Shown here: positions 9,343 to 18,558 of the stretch, in pieces
Layout: each line of letters starts with the position of its first letter
Numbering within the stretch: position 1 is the stretch's first letter
Origin: JANQPX01 sp965204405
GTDB lineage: Bacteria > Pseudomonadota > Alphaproteobacteria > Geminicoccales > Geminicoccaceae
Assembly (NCBI GenBank): GCA_965204405.1
Contig: CBDBEN010000002.1
Location: forward strand, 1-64,000
Length of the DNA stretch: 64,000 nt
Direction of reading: 5' to 3'
Program-made: the position numbers and the translations under genes
The notes under the pieces: generated by a model
Seen by the model: the letters and a program-made list of their open reading frames with translations, nothing else
Told to the model about the DNA's origin: nothing
Database searches by the model: none

Positions 9343-11982
9343 TCAGCGGGTTGATGGCAAAAGGGTGCGCAATCGATAAATGAGGTCAAGAGCTTCCTTA
9401 GGTGTGAGATCATCGGGGGAAGTGCTGTGCAGGAGATCTTCGATAGGACTTGCCAGCTCATCTGGGGTTGTTTCAGCTTCGGGGTTTTGCCGCCTGGACG
9501 CCGCAGCAAAAAGCGGCAGGTCGTCGGCGAGAGCGGCCGGCGCACTTTTTGCCTCCCCTTGTTCCAGCTTGTGAAGCACCGCTTCGGCCCGATCCAGCAC
9601 TGCCGCCGGCAGGCCGGCGAGGCGAGCAACATGGATACCGTAGGACCGGTCAGCCGCTCCCTCGCCAACCTCATGAAGGAAGACTACCTCGCCCTTCCAC
9701 TCCTTCACCCGCATGCTGCGGCATGCCAAATGATCGAGCTTGGCAGCCAGCGCCGTCAGTTCATGATAGTGGGTTGCGAACAGCCCGCGGCAGCGGCTGA
9801 CTTCATGCAGATACTCCACCACCGCCCAGGCGATCGAGAGGCCGTCGAAGGTCGCCGTGCCACGGCCAATCTCGTCCAGTATCACCAGGCTTTTTGGGGT
9901 TGCCTGGTTCAGGATCGCTGCCGTCTCCACCATTTCGACCATGAAGGTCGACCGTCCTCTCGCCAGATCGTCGGCGGCGCCTACCCTCGAGAAAAGACGG
10001 TCGATTACGCCAATCGATGCACGGTCCGCGGGCACGAAGCTACCGGCCTGAGCGAGGACGGCGATCAGTGCGTTTTGACGCAGGAACGTGCTCTTGCCGG
10101 CCATGTTGGGGCCGGTCAGGAGCCAGAGCCGTTGCTGTTCCGAGAGGTTGGCATCATTGGCGATGAACGGGGTCTGTTCACGGACCAGCGCCTGTTCGAC
10201 CACCGGGTGCCGGCCTCCCTCGATCGCGAAACCATCACCGTCATCGACACCCGGCCTGACATAGCGCTGCTCCGACGCCAGGGCGGCGAAGCCGGCGACG
10301 ACATCCAGCCTTGCGAGCGCCTTTGCGGTCTTTGCAATGGCGTCGGCCGCATCCAGCACGTCCTTGGTCAGGAGATCGAAAATGTCGAGCTCGAGGGTCA
10401 ACGCACTCTCGGCGGCGCTTGCGATCTGGGTTTCGAGCTCCGCCAGTTCCTTGGTCGAAAACCGCGTCGCGTTCGCCATGCTTTGACGCTGAACGAAGGT
10501 TTCCGGCACCTTATCCCTATGGGTTGCGGTCACTTCGATGAAATAGCCGAGCATGTTGTTATGGCGGATCTTGAGGGAACTGATCCCGGTCTCGCCCTGG
10601 ATCCGTGCCTGCAGCTCGGCGATGTGGCGCTTGGTCTGATCACGAAGTCCCTTGAATTGGTCCAGTTCCTCATGCCAGCCGGCGCGGACGAACCCGCCGT
10701 CCCGGGCAAGAAAAGGCGGCTCGTCCACCAGGGCCCGGCCAAGTCTCTCGGCGAGCGGCCCGTGGTCCGCCATCGCATCGCCCGTTTTGGCAAGCGGTGT
10801 GTCGGTCTCGAGCAGATGGTGCTTGATCGCCGCCGATGCTTCGAGCCCGTGGCGGATAGCGATCAGATCCCTCGGCCCGCCTCTGCCGAGCGATAGCCTG
10901 GAAAGGGCACGCTCCAGATCCGGGCAGCCTTTGAGGCTGGTGCGGATATCAGCTCGAAGGTCCGGTGTCTCGACCAGTGCCTGGACAGCGTCGAGGCGTC
11001 TTTTGATCGGCGTCGCTTCGGCAAGGGGTGTCGCCAGCCTCGCCGCCAGAAGCCTGCCGCCGGCACCGGTTACGGTGCGGTCGACCGAGGCCAGAAGGCT
11101 GCCCTGGCGCTCGCCCGTCAGGCTGCTCAGAAGCTCCAGATTGCGCCGCGTGGCGGCATCGATCACCATATGGCCGCCAGGCATCAACCGTCGCGGCGGC
11201 GACAGGCGGGGAAGGCGTCCCTTCTGGGTCAGCTCGACATAGTTGATCAGCGCCCCGCAGGCACCGAGCTCGGCCCGGCTGAACTGGCCAAAGCCGTCCA
11301 GCGCCTTCACCTCGAAGCTTTGCTGCAGCCGCTTCTCGCCTCGCTCCGAGCAGAAGTCATGATCGGGGAGCGGGCTCAGCCGTTCGTCCCAGTCCGCAAG
11401 CCTCTCGCGAAAGACATCGTCGCCGAACAGAGTATCGGCGATCAGGAGTTCGCCGGGTTCGATCCGGGCAAGCGTGGCGCCGAGACCGCCATTGACGACC
11501 GGTTCGGTCAAAAATTCGCCGGTCGACATATCGAGCCAGGCAAGCCCCAGCTTTTTCTGGCTGGTCGCGACAGCGGCCAGGAAATTATGGCGCCTCGCTT
11601 CCAGCAAGCTGTCCTCGGTCAGCGTGCCCGGCGTTACAAGGCGGATCACCTCGCGCCTGACAACAGACTTCGGTCCCCGCTTTTTGGCTTCTGCGGGATC
11701 CTCGGTTTGCTCGCAAATGGCGACCTTGAAGCCCTTTTTGATCAGACGCTCCAGATAGCCCTCGGCGCTGTGCACCGGCACGCCGCACATGGGGATGTCC
11801 TCATCGCCATGGCGTCCACGTTTGGTGAGCGCAATGTCCAGCGCAGGCGCTGCCTGCTTGGCGTCCTCGAAAAACAGCTCGTAGAAATCGCCCATCCGGA
11901 AGAACAGAAGGCATGCGGGATGCTCCGCCTTCAAGGCCTGGTACTGGGCAATCATCGGCGTCGGCCGGCCGCTCGCCGCCAC
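9343..11982 (-). CDS. mutS: DNA mismatch repair protein MutS
   Basis: MutS binds mismatched or looped DNA as a dimer and recruits MutL using ATP. The 879-residue protein carries the mismatch-recognition motif GDFYELF (F33 and E35), and the connector, lever and clamp regions are intact. The C-terminal ATPase has Walker A GPNMAGKSTFLRQ (about residue 630), Walker B with VILDEIGRGTATFDG, and the HYHELTAL switch. The C-terminus ends in the usual helical dimerisation segment (TPKEALDLIYRLRTL). It is uninterrupted over 2.6 kb, in contrast to the broken genes on either side. A start at a later methionine (MIAQYQALK, residue 10) is also possible. Confidence 0.97.
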   Translation of the reverse strand: MAASGRPTPMIAQYQALKAEHPACLLFFRMGDFYELFFEDAKQAAPALDIALTKRGRHGDEDIPMCGVPVHSAEGYLERLIKKGFKVAICEQTEDPAEAKKRGPKSVVRREVIRLVTPGTLTEDSLLEARRHNFLAAVATSQKKLGLAWLDMSTGEFLTEPVVNGGLGATLARIEPGELLIADTLFGDDVFRERLADWDERLSPLPDHDFCSERGEKRLQQSFEVKALDGFGQFSRAELGACGALINYVELTQKGRLPRLSPPRRLMPGGHMVIDAATRRNLELLSSLTGERQGSLLASVDRTVTGAGGRLLAARLATPLAEATPIKRRLDAVQALVETPDLRADIRTSLKGCPDLERALSRLSLGRGGPRDLIAIRHGLEASAAIKHHLLETDTPLAKTGDAMADHGPLAERLGRALVDEPPFLARDGGFVRAGWHEELDQFKGLRDQTKRHIAELQARIQGETGISSLKIRHNNMLGYFIEVTATHRDKVPETFVQRQSMANATRFSTKELAELETQIASAAESALTLELDIFDLLTKDVLDAADAIAKTAKALARLDVVAGFAALASEQRYVRPGVDDGDGFAIEGGRHPVVEQALVREQTPFIANDANLSEQQRLWLLTGPNMAGKSTFLRQNALIAVLAQAGSFVPADRASIGVIDRLFSRVGAADDLARGRSTFMVEMVETAAILNQATPKSLVILDEIGRGTATFDGLSIAWAVVEYLHEVSRCRGLFATHYHELTALAAKLDHLACRSMRVKEWKGEVVFLHEVGEGAADRSYGIHVARLAGLPAAVLDRAEAVLHKLEQGEAKSAPAALADDLPLFAAASRRQNPEAETTPDELASPIEDLLHSTSPDDLTPKEALDLIYRLRTLLPSTR

Positions 11983-12154
11983 GTTCCTTCTCCTTTGTCC
12001 GTCATCTTTCGGGCGTATGTCCCGGATGAACCTCGCTATATCACGGGTTTGTCTCGAAGCACGAGTGGAACGAAGCGTGACGATGCCGAAAAGTACAAAG
12101 ACGGCGATGAGGAACAGGAACCGCTACTGGACAAGCATCGAGGACGGCGCAAGG

Positions 12155-13447
12155 ATGGCGCTGTCGGGCTTTGAGCGGAGCTCCAGGCCAACGGTTGCAA
12201 AGACAGCGAAAGTTCGGATTTGGCGGGATCGCATCATCGTTGCCGGCGGCGGCCAGGCTGCCTCGTCGCTTATGGTCAAGCTCAGGAGCCTCGGCTATCA
12301 AGGGGCTATCGCACTGATCGGCGATGAGCCGCATCTACCCTATCAGCGTCCCCCCCTCTCGAAGAAATACCTGGCCGGCGAGATGCCGAGGGACCGGTTG
12401 CTGCTACGCCAAGCTGCCTGGTACGAGAAAAATGCGATCGATCTCCACCTCGAGACCAGCATCATAGCGATTGACCGGCAGGCCCAAGAGGTAGAGCTCA
12501 CCAGCGGCAGGGTGCTTCCCTATGACCGGCTGGTCCTGGCAACCGGGGCGCGGCCGAGGCGTTTGCCGAGCGACGTCGGCGGCGATCTGCCGGGCGTCTA
12601 TCTGATGCGCGATCTTGCCGATGCCGATGCGCTGCGCGAGGTGATGACGGCAGGCCAGCGCCTCCTGGTGATCGGCGGCGGTTATATCGGCCTTGAAGCC
12701 GCAGCGGAGGCTGCAAAAAAAGGGCTCGATGTCACGGTGGTCGAGATGGCCGGACGCATTCTGCAGCGGGTCGCCTGTGAACCGACGTCGGACTATTTTC
12801 GAGCGCTCCACCAAGGCCACGGCGTCGACATTCGCGAAGGCCTGGGGCTGGATCGTCTCGATGCCGGAAAGCTTTCGGCGATCGAAGCATCGTTCAGCGA
12901 CGGCACTTCAGCGCCGTACGATCTGGTGATCGTCGGCATCGGCATCCAACCCAACAGCGAGCTTGCCGCGAAAGCCGGTCTTGCGATCGAGCTCGGCGCG
13001 ATCGCTGTCGACCCGTTCGGGCGAACCTCGGACCCCTCGATCTTTGCCGCCGGCGATTGCACCGCTTTTCTCTGGAAAGACCGGTTCGTTCGTCTGGAAT
13101 CGGTGCAGAACGCTACCGACCAGGCACAAAATGTCGCCGTCAACATCCTAGGACCCGAGCAGCCCTATCATCCAGAGCCCTGGTTCTGGTCGGATCAGTA
13201 TGACGTCAAGCTGCAGATCGCCGGTCTCAATCTCGGTTATGACGAGGTGATCGGCCGCGAAGGGAGCAAAGCTGCCAGTCGTGCTTTTTTTTACTATCAA
13301 GGCGACATCTGTCTTGCGGTCGATGCGATGAACGATCCGGTTGCCTACAACGTCACCAAAAGGCTCCTGGCGGCAGGAAAAAACCTTCCCAAAGCGGCCG
13401 CAGCCGATAGCGGTCTCGACCTGAAGAGCCTTTTGACAGCCGGCTGA
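12155..13447 (+). CDS. FAD/NAD(P)-dependent ferredoxin or rubredoxin reductase
   Basis: This is a flavoprotein that moves electrons from NAD(P)H to a small iron-sulfur protein, as in cytochrome P450 or dioxygenase systems. The first dinucleotide-binding motif is IIVAGGGQAASSLM, the second is LLVIGGGYIGLEAAAEAAK (NAD site), and FAD contact follows at DPSIFAAGDCTAF. The C-terminal reductase domain is present (WFWSDQYDVKLQIAGL). The length is close to the usual 400-410 residues once the unsupported N-terminal extension is removed. The true start is uncertain: ATG 12155 leaves about 28 residues before the first motif, more than normal. No ferredoxin or P450 gene is adjacent, so the partner is unknown. 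Confidence 0.83.
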   Translation: MALSGFERSSRPTVAKTAKVRIWRDRIIVAGGGQAASSLMVKLRSLGYQGAIALIGDEPHLPYQRPPLSKKYLAGEMPRDRLLLRQAAWYEKNAIDLHLETSIIAIDRQAQEVELTSGRVLPYDRLVLATGARPRRLPSDVGGDLPGVYLMRDLADADALREVMTAGQRLLVIGGGYIGLEAAAEAAKKGLDVTVVEMAGRILQRVACEPTSDYFRALHQGHGVDIREGLGLDRLDAGKLSAIEASFSDGTSAPYDLVIVGIGIQPNSELAAKAGLAIELGAIAVDPFGRTSDPSIFAAGDCTAFLWKDRFVRLESVQNATDQAQNVAVNILGPEQPYHPEPWFWSDQYDVKLQIAGLNLGYDEVIGREGSKAASRAFFYYQGDICLAVDAMNDPVAYNVTKRLLAAGKNLPKAAAADSGLDLKSLLTAG

Positions 13448-13583
13448 AAGCAGCGGGACGCCGAAGGCTGGCGGTGCTGCGCCTCATGCTCCTGCCTTTT
13501 CCGTTAATTCTCTCCGGCTGGTAAGGCTGGGACCTGTCCGATATAGAGGCGGGATCAAGTTTTGTGGTTGTTGGGGAAATCTG

Positions 13584-14163
13584 TTGAGAATTTGCGTCTT
13601 TTGCGGGTCGAGTCCCGGCCGCAGCGGCCGTTATCGAGCTGCCGCCGGCCGGCTGGGCAAACTGATTGCCGATAAAGGCTATGGCCTCGTTTAATGGCGG
13701 CGCTTCGGTGGGCTTGATGGGGGCTGTTGCCGACGGTGCCATCAAGGCGGGCGGCGAGGTGATCGGGGTTTTGCCTGAAGCGCTCGCCAATCTCGAAATT
13801 GCCCATGCCGGCCTCACCGAGCTCAAAATCGTCTCGTCCATGCATGAGCGAAAGGCGACCATGGCGGCGCTGTCGGACGCTTTCATCGCACTGCCCGGCG
13901 GCCTCGGGACCTTGGAGGAGGCGTTCGAGATTTGGACATGGACGCAGCTAGGCCTGCATCGGAAGCCGCTTGGCCTTCTGAATGTCGACGGGTTCTACGA
14001 CAAGCTCGCCGCCTTTCTGGACCAACTCGTCGACGAGCAATTCGTCAGACCGGAGCACAGGCAGATCCTGCTTTCCGAAGCCGATCCGGATCTCCTTATC
14101 GACAGGCTCGTTGCCTATGAGCTCCCGGTCTCGAAGATTTGGATCGACCGAAGCACAGCATAA
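13584..14163 (+). pseudogene. LOG-family protein (TIGR00730 type, cytokinin riboside monophosphate phosphoribohydrolase-like), one frameshift
   Basis: LOG-family proteins are nucleoside-5'-monophosphate phosphoribohydrolases of the Rossmann type; bacterial members are usually annotated as TIGR00730 family. The N-terminus ICVFCGSSPGRS, starting from TTG 13584, is in one frame. The remainder from NGGASVGLMG is in the next frame. A single extra a in gtttaatgg (near 13692) both shifts the frame and creates a stop; removing it gives the expected LVYGGASVGLMG. The catalytic motifs MHERKATM and LPGGLGTLEE are intact. The corrected length, about 192 residues, is normal for the family. This is one of several homopolymer indels in the segment. 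Confidence 0.85.
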
Positions 14164-14379
14164 TTGGGGGCAGTGGCACGTTTCCGTTCTGGGTTGGAGC
14201 ATTTTCGTTTCACCTTGAAGAATACTCTTGGTTGCACTATGTGAACGCCAGTTGGTTTCACGTTGCCGGTTGTCGCTGCTTTGCTAAATGCCTCGTTCGC
14301 TGATTCCCTGGACATACGTTGAAACTGCCTCGCGCTTTGGCATTTTGCCTGGTGTGCATCTATATGTAAGGTCAATATC

Positions 14380-14589
14380 TTGAGTACTGGAACTGTGAAG
14401 TGGTTCAACCCGACCAAGGGGTTCGGGTTTATCGAGCCTGAGAGCGGCGGGAACGACGTTTTCGTGCATATCTCGGCCGTCGAGCGGGCTGGGATCTCCA
14501 CGCTGAACGAGGGTGATCGGCTTGAATACGAGCTGGCCAAGGGCCAGAACGGCAAAAGTTCGGCAGAGGATCTGAAACTCCTCTCCTGA
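14380..14589 (+). CDS. Cold-shock protein, CspA family
   Basis: This is a 69-residue single cold-shock domain that binds single-stranded RNA or DNA. RNP1 (KGFGFIEP) and RNP2 (DVFVHISA) are present, along with the standard opening TGTVKWFNPTKGFGF. Translation appears to start at TTG (14380), preceded by a taagg element about eight bases upstream; no in-frame ATG fits. About 215 bp without a gene lies between the LOG-family gene and this start, consistent with the long untranslated leader usual for csp genes, though no specific cold-shock element was recognised. A strong terminator follows. Confidence 0.93.
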   Translation: MSTGTVKWFNPTKGFGFIEPESGGNDVFVHISAVERAGISTLNEGDRLEYELAKGQNGKSSAEDLKLLS

Positions 14590-14610
14590 CGCCGTCGGAA
14601 TTAACGAAAG

Positions 14611-14643
14611 AAACCCCGTGAAGGGAACTTCACGGGGTTTTTT
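14611..14643 (+). terminator. Rho-independent terminator of the cold-shock gene
   Basis: A 13-bp perfect stem (arms aaaccccgtgaag and cttcacggggttt) closes a four-base loop and runs straight into a T tract. It begins about 22 bases after the cold-shock stop codon. Confidence 0.93.
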
Positions 14644-14680
14644 GTTGTAACGGGGGGAGGATCGTGGTCCAGAGCCACTA

Positions 14681-15541
14681 CTATTGCTTGGTGTCTTCCT
14701 TGGTAGTCGCAGATCTTAGGTCACGAATTGCCTTCTCGGTCTCTTTCGCCAATGCCACAACCGCATCGACCTCGGCCGCATGCAGAGCATCAGCCTCGTT
14801 GTTGCTGAAACTCACGGTCGATGTGTATCGGCTGTCGCCTTCTGCGGAGGCTTCGACCTGTCCATAGGGATATCCTGTAATCGGATCCAGGATGACGGCC
14901 GCTGCGTAGGCTTCTGTGTCGATTTTTCTCGAGGGCAGAACGAATGCGCCGATGATCGTGAGATCAGCGAGCGCAAACAGGCTTGTTTCGCTTTCGGACT
15001 GCGTGGCGACTTCATATATGATGACGCTATCGAGATGTTGCCGCGCGGCACCGAGCCGAAGCTGGTCCACAGCGTTCAATGACGAAACGTCGAGACCGGT
15101 CTTGGTGGCGTCCGCCAGAGCAAGATCGAGCGCCAGCGGATTAATCGGCACAAAAGTGCCGTAAGAAGGCCCAAGGTTAGCCGCCATCTCCGACCATGCC
15201 TTACCCTCCTCGGGGGCGAGGGCAACCAGCCGTCCGCATTCATCCCTGCAGCCTATCTTGGCGATGCCAATGCGCGCCGGGAATGAGATCGTTGGCTCGA
15301 TATTGGCGACGTGGCGCAACGCCTGATCGAATGTCGCTGTTTTTGTCGTGCCGGGGTTCCGCCGGTCCGACGCTCTTTCGATGATCGCCTCACCGGCAAT
15401 CTGATGTCTTGCAAGATAGTCTCTGCCTGAGGTCGTCTGAGTCGTGTATGAGCAACCCGAAACCAAGCCTATAACGGCAAAAAATGCGCAGGCTTTGGCT
15501 AAGGCGTTTCCGCGTCCAAATCTAGGCTGCATCCTGATCAC
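14681..15541 (-). CDS. Lipoprotein of unknown function
   Basis: This is a predicted lipoprotein of about 286 residues that is not assigned to a known family. A signal peptide (CAFFAVIGLVSGCS) ends in a good lipobox. The start was set at GTG 15541 because a strong ribosome-binding sequence (ggagga) sits five bases upstream; ATG 15532 is the alternative. The mature protein has two cysteines in IGCRDECG, a stretch like those of trypsin-inhibitor-free envelope proteins (no catalytic motif), a hydrophobic LADLTIIGAFVLPS segment, and a charged C-terminal helix (EVDAVVALAKETEKAIRDL). It faces the cold-shock terminator, so the two units are convergent and insulated. Confidence 0.65.
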   Translation of the reverse strand: MIRMQPRFGRGNALAKACAFFAVIGLVSGCSYTTQTTSGRDYLARHQIAGEAIIERASDRRNPGTTKTATFDQALRHVANIEPTISFPARIGIAKIGCRDECGRLVALAPEEGKAWSEMAANLGPSYGTFVPINPLALDLALADATKTGLDVSSLNAVDQLRLGAARQHLDSVIIYEVATQSESETSLFALADLTIIGAFVLPSRKIDTEAYAAAVILDPITGYPYGQVEASAEGDSRYTSTVSFSNNEADALHAAEVDAVVALAKETEKAIRDLRSATTKEDTKQ

Positions 15542-16299
15542 GGCGTCCTCCATTTTTCTGAATTTAATGCAGAGCCATAGCACAAGTGCGAGCCCGCGGG
15601 CCCACAATTGTCTTGCAAGGCTTCAGCAAGTTGGTGTCTCCATCGGAGATGATTCAACGCCCTTGCCACCTAGGCGAGGGGTATTTGGTGATAGGATTCC
15701 CGCACAAAAGGTCACGTCCTGCGCGATATCAAATGTTTTGGGTCTTCGAGCGAGCTTAGGCTGCCTCAGGTAGTTTCTTAGCGTTTCCGTTTCCCGAACC
15801 AGCAATCCATAGACCAACATTGCCGAGTACGTGTCCTAAAAAAATGCTCTTAAGGCAAATCACTGCCAATTGCAGTGACCATTCAAGTGGTAATAATCTG
15901 GTAAAATAAAATGTTAAAATAACATTGGAGGAAGAAATAAAGAGGTAGTAAATTGAGAGTGTGTAATTCCATTTTTGGCTAGGCATTAAGGTCTTTTTTT
16001 GCTAATTCGACCGGGCGAATTGATATTTTTTCCTTTCTGGATTGAAAATAAGCATAAAATACTCCAATGTATAGGCAGGTAAATGCATAAAGAAAGAACG
16101 TCCAAATAGCAGCGCCGGGCCGTAAAACGCGCCAACCAGTATTGCTGGGCCAAAGACTACGGAGATGAATTTCAGTTATGCCAGCCAGGCTAATAAGATC
16201 GGTGGCTCGGCCTGTCCTACGGCAGTCATTAGTCGTTCCTCTGGTGCATTATATGCAAGATTTAGCCTAGGGTCCGATGAAGCTTGGTGCAATAGCACC
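15542..16299. other. AT-rich intergenic island
   Basis: From about 15770 to 16180 the base composition turns markedly AT-rich compared with both flanks, which suggests acquired DNA. Besides the small membrane ORF listed separately, two overlapping minus-strand frames stay open. One, ending at 16002, reads like a membrane protein tail (VGAFYGPALLFGRSFFMHL). The other ends at 15979 and stays open to beyond 16250. Neither has a convincing start, so these are treated as remnants. Confidence 0.4.
15756..15986 (-). CDS. Small hydrophobic protein, hypothetical
   Basis: A 76-residue open frame with two probable membrane segments (about residues 9-28 and 37-60) and a short Gly/Lys-rich polar tail. 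Its ATG overlaps the stop of another open minus-strand frame (TAG at 15979-15981), an arrangement seen in coupled genes. It lies in the AT-rich island and resembles nothing I recognise. It could equally be the remains of a larger membrane protein split by indels. Confidence 0.3.
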   Translation of the reverse strand: MPSQKWNYTLSIYYLFISSSNVILTFYFTRLLPLEWSLQLAVICLKSIFLGHVLGNVGLWIAGSGNGNAKKLPEAA

Positions 16300-17247
16300 T
16301 CAATTGTTTGGGAGCAGCTGAGAAGGGCGCTGATCGGCCTGGCGCTGGTGCGCACCGACCAGACGCCTGGGCTTGGTGCCGCCAAGCGGATCTTCCTCGA
16401 GGCCGAGCCGCTGTTCCGGCAACACTGATCCACCGACTCGGTTGAGGTGCTCTGGCCACGCTTTTGGCAAACGGAGCCGGCCGCGGCCGGTGGCGACGCG
16501 CTGGGCGATGGCGGTGATGGGGCAGGGGAGGTGGCGTGGCCACGGCAGGGGGAGCAACTCATGGCCCTGGTGCGGGAGCTCGCTGGCTTTGCCCATGACG
16601 GCCGCCGGCCGGCCAGCCTGGTGCGACTTGCCTTGTCCTTGGCGATCAAGGAGATAGGGCTCTTGGCCAAGGCAGCGCCGGGTCTGCTCGGCGGCCGCCG
16701 GCTGCCCCTCGGCATGAGCGCCGGCTCGGCCGAGGCCAAGCCTTTGACCCCCTGGCTGGTGCAGGCGCTCGAGGACCTCGCCAAGGAAGCCGAGCAGGCG
16801 CAAAAGCGCCTGGCGGAGCTCACCCGCCAGCATCAAGCCTGGCATCAGGCGTTGCTCAAGGAGGGCCTGCGCAAGCATGCGCGCGCCCCTGCCGCCCTCG
16901 ATCTGCTGGCGGCAACACCGGTGCTCAGCATCGGCCTGGTGGCGCGCCATCTCGGCTGCAGCCATGTCGCCGCCGGCTAGATCGTCGCCAGGCTTGCCAA
17001 TCTCGGCATTCTGATCGAGGCGGCCTCACGCGCGCGCCACAAGATCTATGTCGCCGGCGACCTGCCGGGTCGAGACCGGGACGAGGCGGATCCGGACGCG
17101 CCGCTAGCGCTGAGCGCGCCGCCGCCTTCGGTGGATGTCGACGGGATCGGCGCGACTCTGGATGGTCTTTATGCTGATCTCGAACGGCTGAACGAGCGCG
17201 CCCGGGATCGGACAGAGAAAGGTGGTGCGGCCACCAAAGGGGACTAG
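16300..17247 (+). pseudogene. Remnant of a DUF1612/HTH-type gene (RHE_PE00001-like)
   Basis: A single frame reads through this stretch interrupted by two stops (TGA at 16426 and TAG at 16978). The text after the second stop continues a winged-helix domain: TPVLSIGLVARHLGCS before it and IVARLANLGILIEA after it, then HKIYVAGDL. This is the C-terminal pattern of plasmid-linked DUF1612 proteins, whose function is unknown; Fic-type wHTH tails look similar, so the family call is tentative. The first 16300-16428 part also resembles protein (GLALVRTDQTPGLGAAKR). The GC-rich composition contrasts with the AT-rich island just before it. The gene looks dead. Confidence 0.45.
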
Positions 17248-17354
17248 TGGCGTGGCCAAGGCAAAAGAGTCCTTCAGGATGCTCGTAACATGGCTGCCTG
17301 TCGTCGATCGTGGCGCGGGCAGGGGGAGCCAACTGATGCGGTCAGACCACTAGC

Positions 17355-17786
17355 ATGCCAATCAAGCCTGAGCTTCAGGGGTTCTACCCGATTGATTGGG
17401 AGCAACTCAGCAACGAGATCCGGTTCAAGCGGGCCAAGGGGCGGTGCGAGCGCTGCGGGCGTCCCCATGGCCAGGTGATCTCCTATCTGGGGGACGGGCG
17501 CTGGTTCGATGCCGAGCAGGGGACCTGGCGAGACGGGCAGGGGAGGGGGATCGACTGGCTCGATTATCGTGACTATCGGGGGGCGCTTAGGCAAACCAAG
17601 GTGATCCTGGCAACGGCGCATCTCAATCACGATCCCAGCGACAACCGTTTACGTAATCTCAAAGCCCTTTGTCAGCGCTGCCATCTTGACCATGACCGCC
17701 TTGAGCATCGAAAGCAGACCAGGATCACCATCCTGGAACGGCGGGCGCTTGGCGATCTGTTCACCGGGCCGTACAAGCGATGGTAG
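17355..17786 (+). CDS. HNH endonuclease-like protein
   Basis: A 143-residue protein with the zinc-finger and active-site layout of small HNH nucleases. A first CxxC pair lies in GRCERCGRPHG (about residue 33). The H-N-H core is ATAHLNHDPSDN, and a second metal pair with the final histidine is ALCQRCHLDHDR (about residue 105). The acidic tryptophan-rich middle is usual for the group. Nucleases of this type occur next to plasmid and phage genes; the exact target is unknown. Its last codons overlap the start of the helicase gene by 7 bp, so the pair was likely translated together. Confidence 0.8.
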   Translation: MPIKPELQGFYPIDWEQLSNEIRFKRAKGRCERCGRPHGQVISYLGDGRWFDAEQGTWRDGQGRGIDWLDYRDYRGALRQTKVILATAHLNHDPSDNRLRNLKALCQRCHLDHDRLEHRKQTRITILERRALGDLFTGPYKRW

Positions 17787-18400
17787 GCGCTTACGCTGCC
17801 AGGCAGTCTGCGCCCGAACGGGAAGCTCTCGCCGGGTTGGTCGAGCGCCTGACCTTCCACAATGAGGACAATGGGTTCTGCGTTCTGCAGGTGAAGGCAC
17901 GGGGTCATCGCGATCTGGTGACGGTGGTTGGCCATGCCGCGATGATCAGCCCCGGGGAATTCGTTCAGGCCAGCGGTCTCTGGATCAACGACAGGAAACA
18001 CGGCCAGCAATTCAAGGCGCAGTTTCTCAAGGCAGCACCACCAACCACGACAGAAGGCATCAAGAAATACTTTGCCTCAGGCATGATCAAAGGGATCGGC
18101 CCGAAGAGGGCGGCCAGGATCAAAGCGGGCTGGGGTGATCAAAAAGCAATCCGCGAGATCATGATCTTCCTGCATGCCAATGGGGTAAGCACCTCGCGCG
18201 CGGTGCGGATCTACAAGACTTATGGTGCCGATGCCATCCAGGTGATCTTGGACAATCCTTATCAGCTGGCGCGCGACATTCGCGGGATCGGCTTCAAGAG
18301 CGCCGATCTGATTGCTGCCAAGCTCGGGATCGATAGGACTGCGGTGATCAGGACCCGGGCGGGCATTCTCTACGCCCTGACTTCCATTTGCGGTCGTTGA
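17780..18400 (+). pseudogene. RecD2-like helicase, N-terminal fragment with internal deletion
   Basis: Only the N-terminal quarter of a RecD2/TraA-type superfamily-1 helicase is present (about 203 residues of roughly 730). The OB-like N-domain (LAGLVERLTFHNEDNGFCVL) and the helix-hairpin-helix region (IREIMIFLHANGVSTSRA, RDIRGIGFKSADLIAAKLG) are recognisable. Homology stops at ILYALT near 18388, before the Walker A motif, so no ATPase remains. Family members normally have two GIGP hairpins about 30 residues apart; here MIKGIGPKRAARI joins the start of the first to the end of the second, an in-frame loss of about 90 bp. Sequence of unknown origin (18389-18466) and then an IS1634-type element follow. 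Confidence 0.75.
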
Positions 18401-18558
18401 GCACATTTGGAGAGGATTTGTGATTTTCTGGGGCGCTATCCCATTGAATTTTCGCCATTCATAGTCGCGGAATTGCGGGTTGGCGAGAAATTTCCCTAGA
18501 TACACGACTTTGCGTTTTTGCTATTGATAGCAAGCTATGCGTCAGCTATTCGCTAGGT

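Noticed and set aside
9427..10896. 489-codon plus-strand open frame
   Set aside because: Antisense shadow of mutS; it has no family text and mutS on the other strand is complete.
11170..12174. 334-codon plus-strand open frame
   Set aside because: Antisense to the N-terminal part of mutS, extending into its upstream region; no domain.
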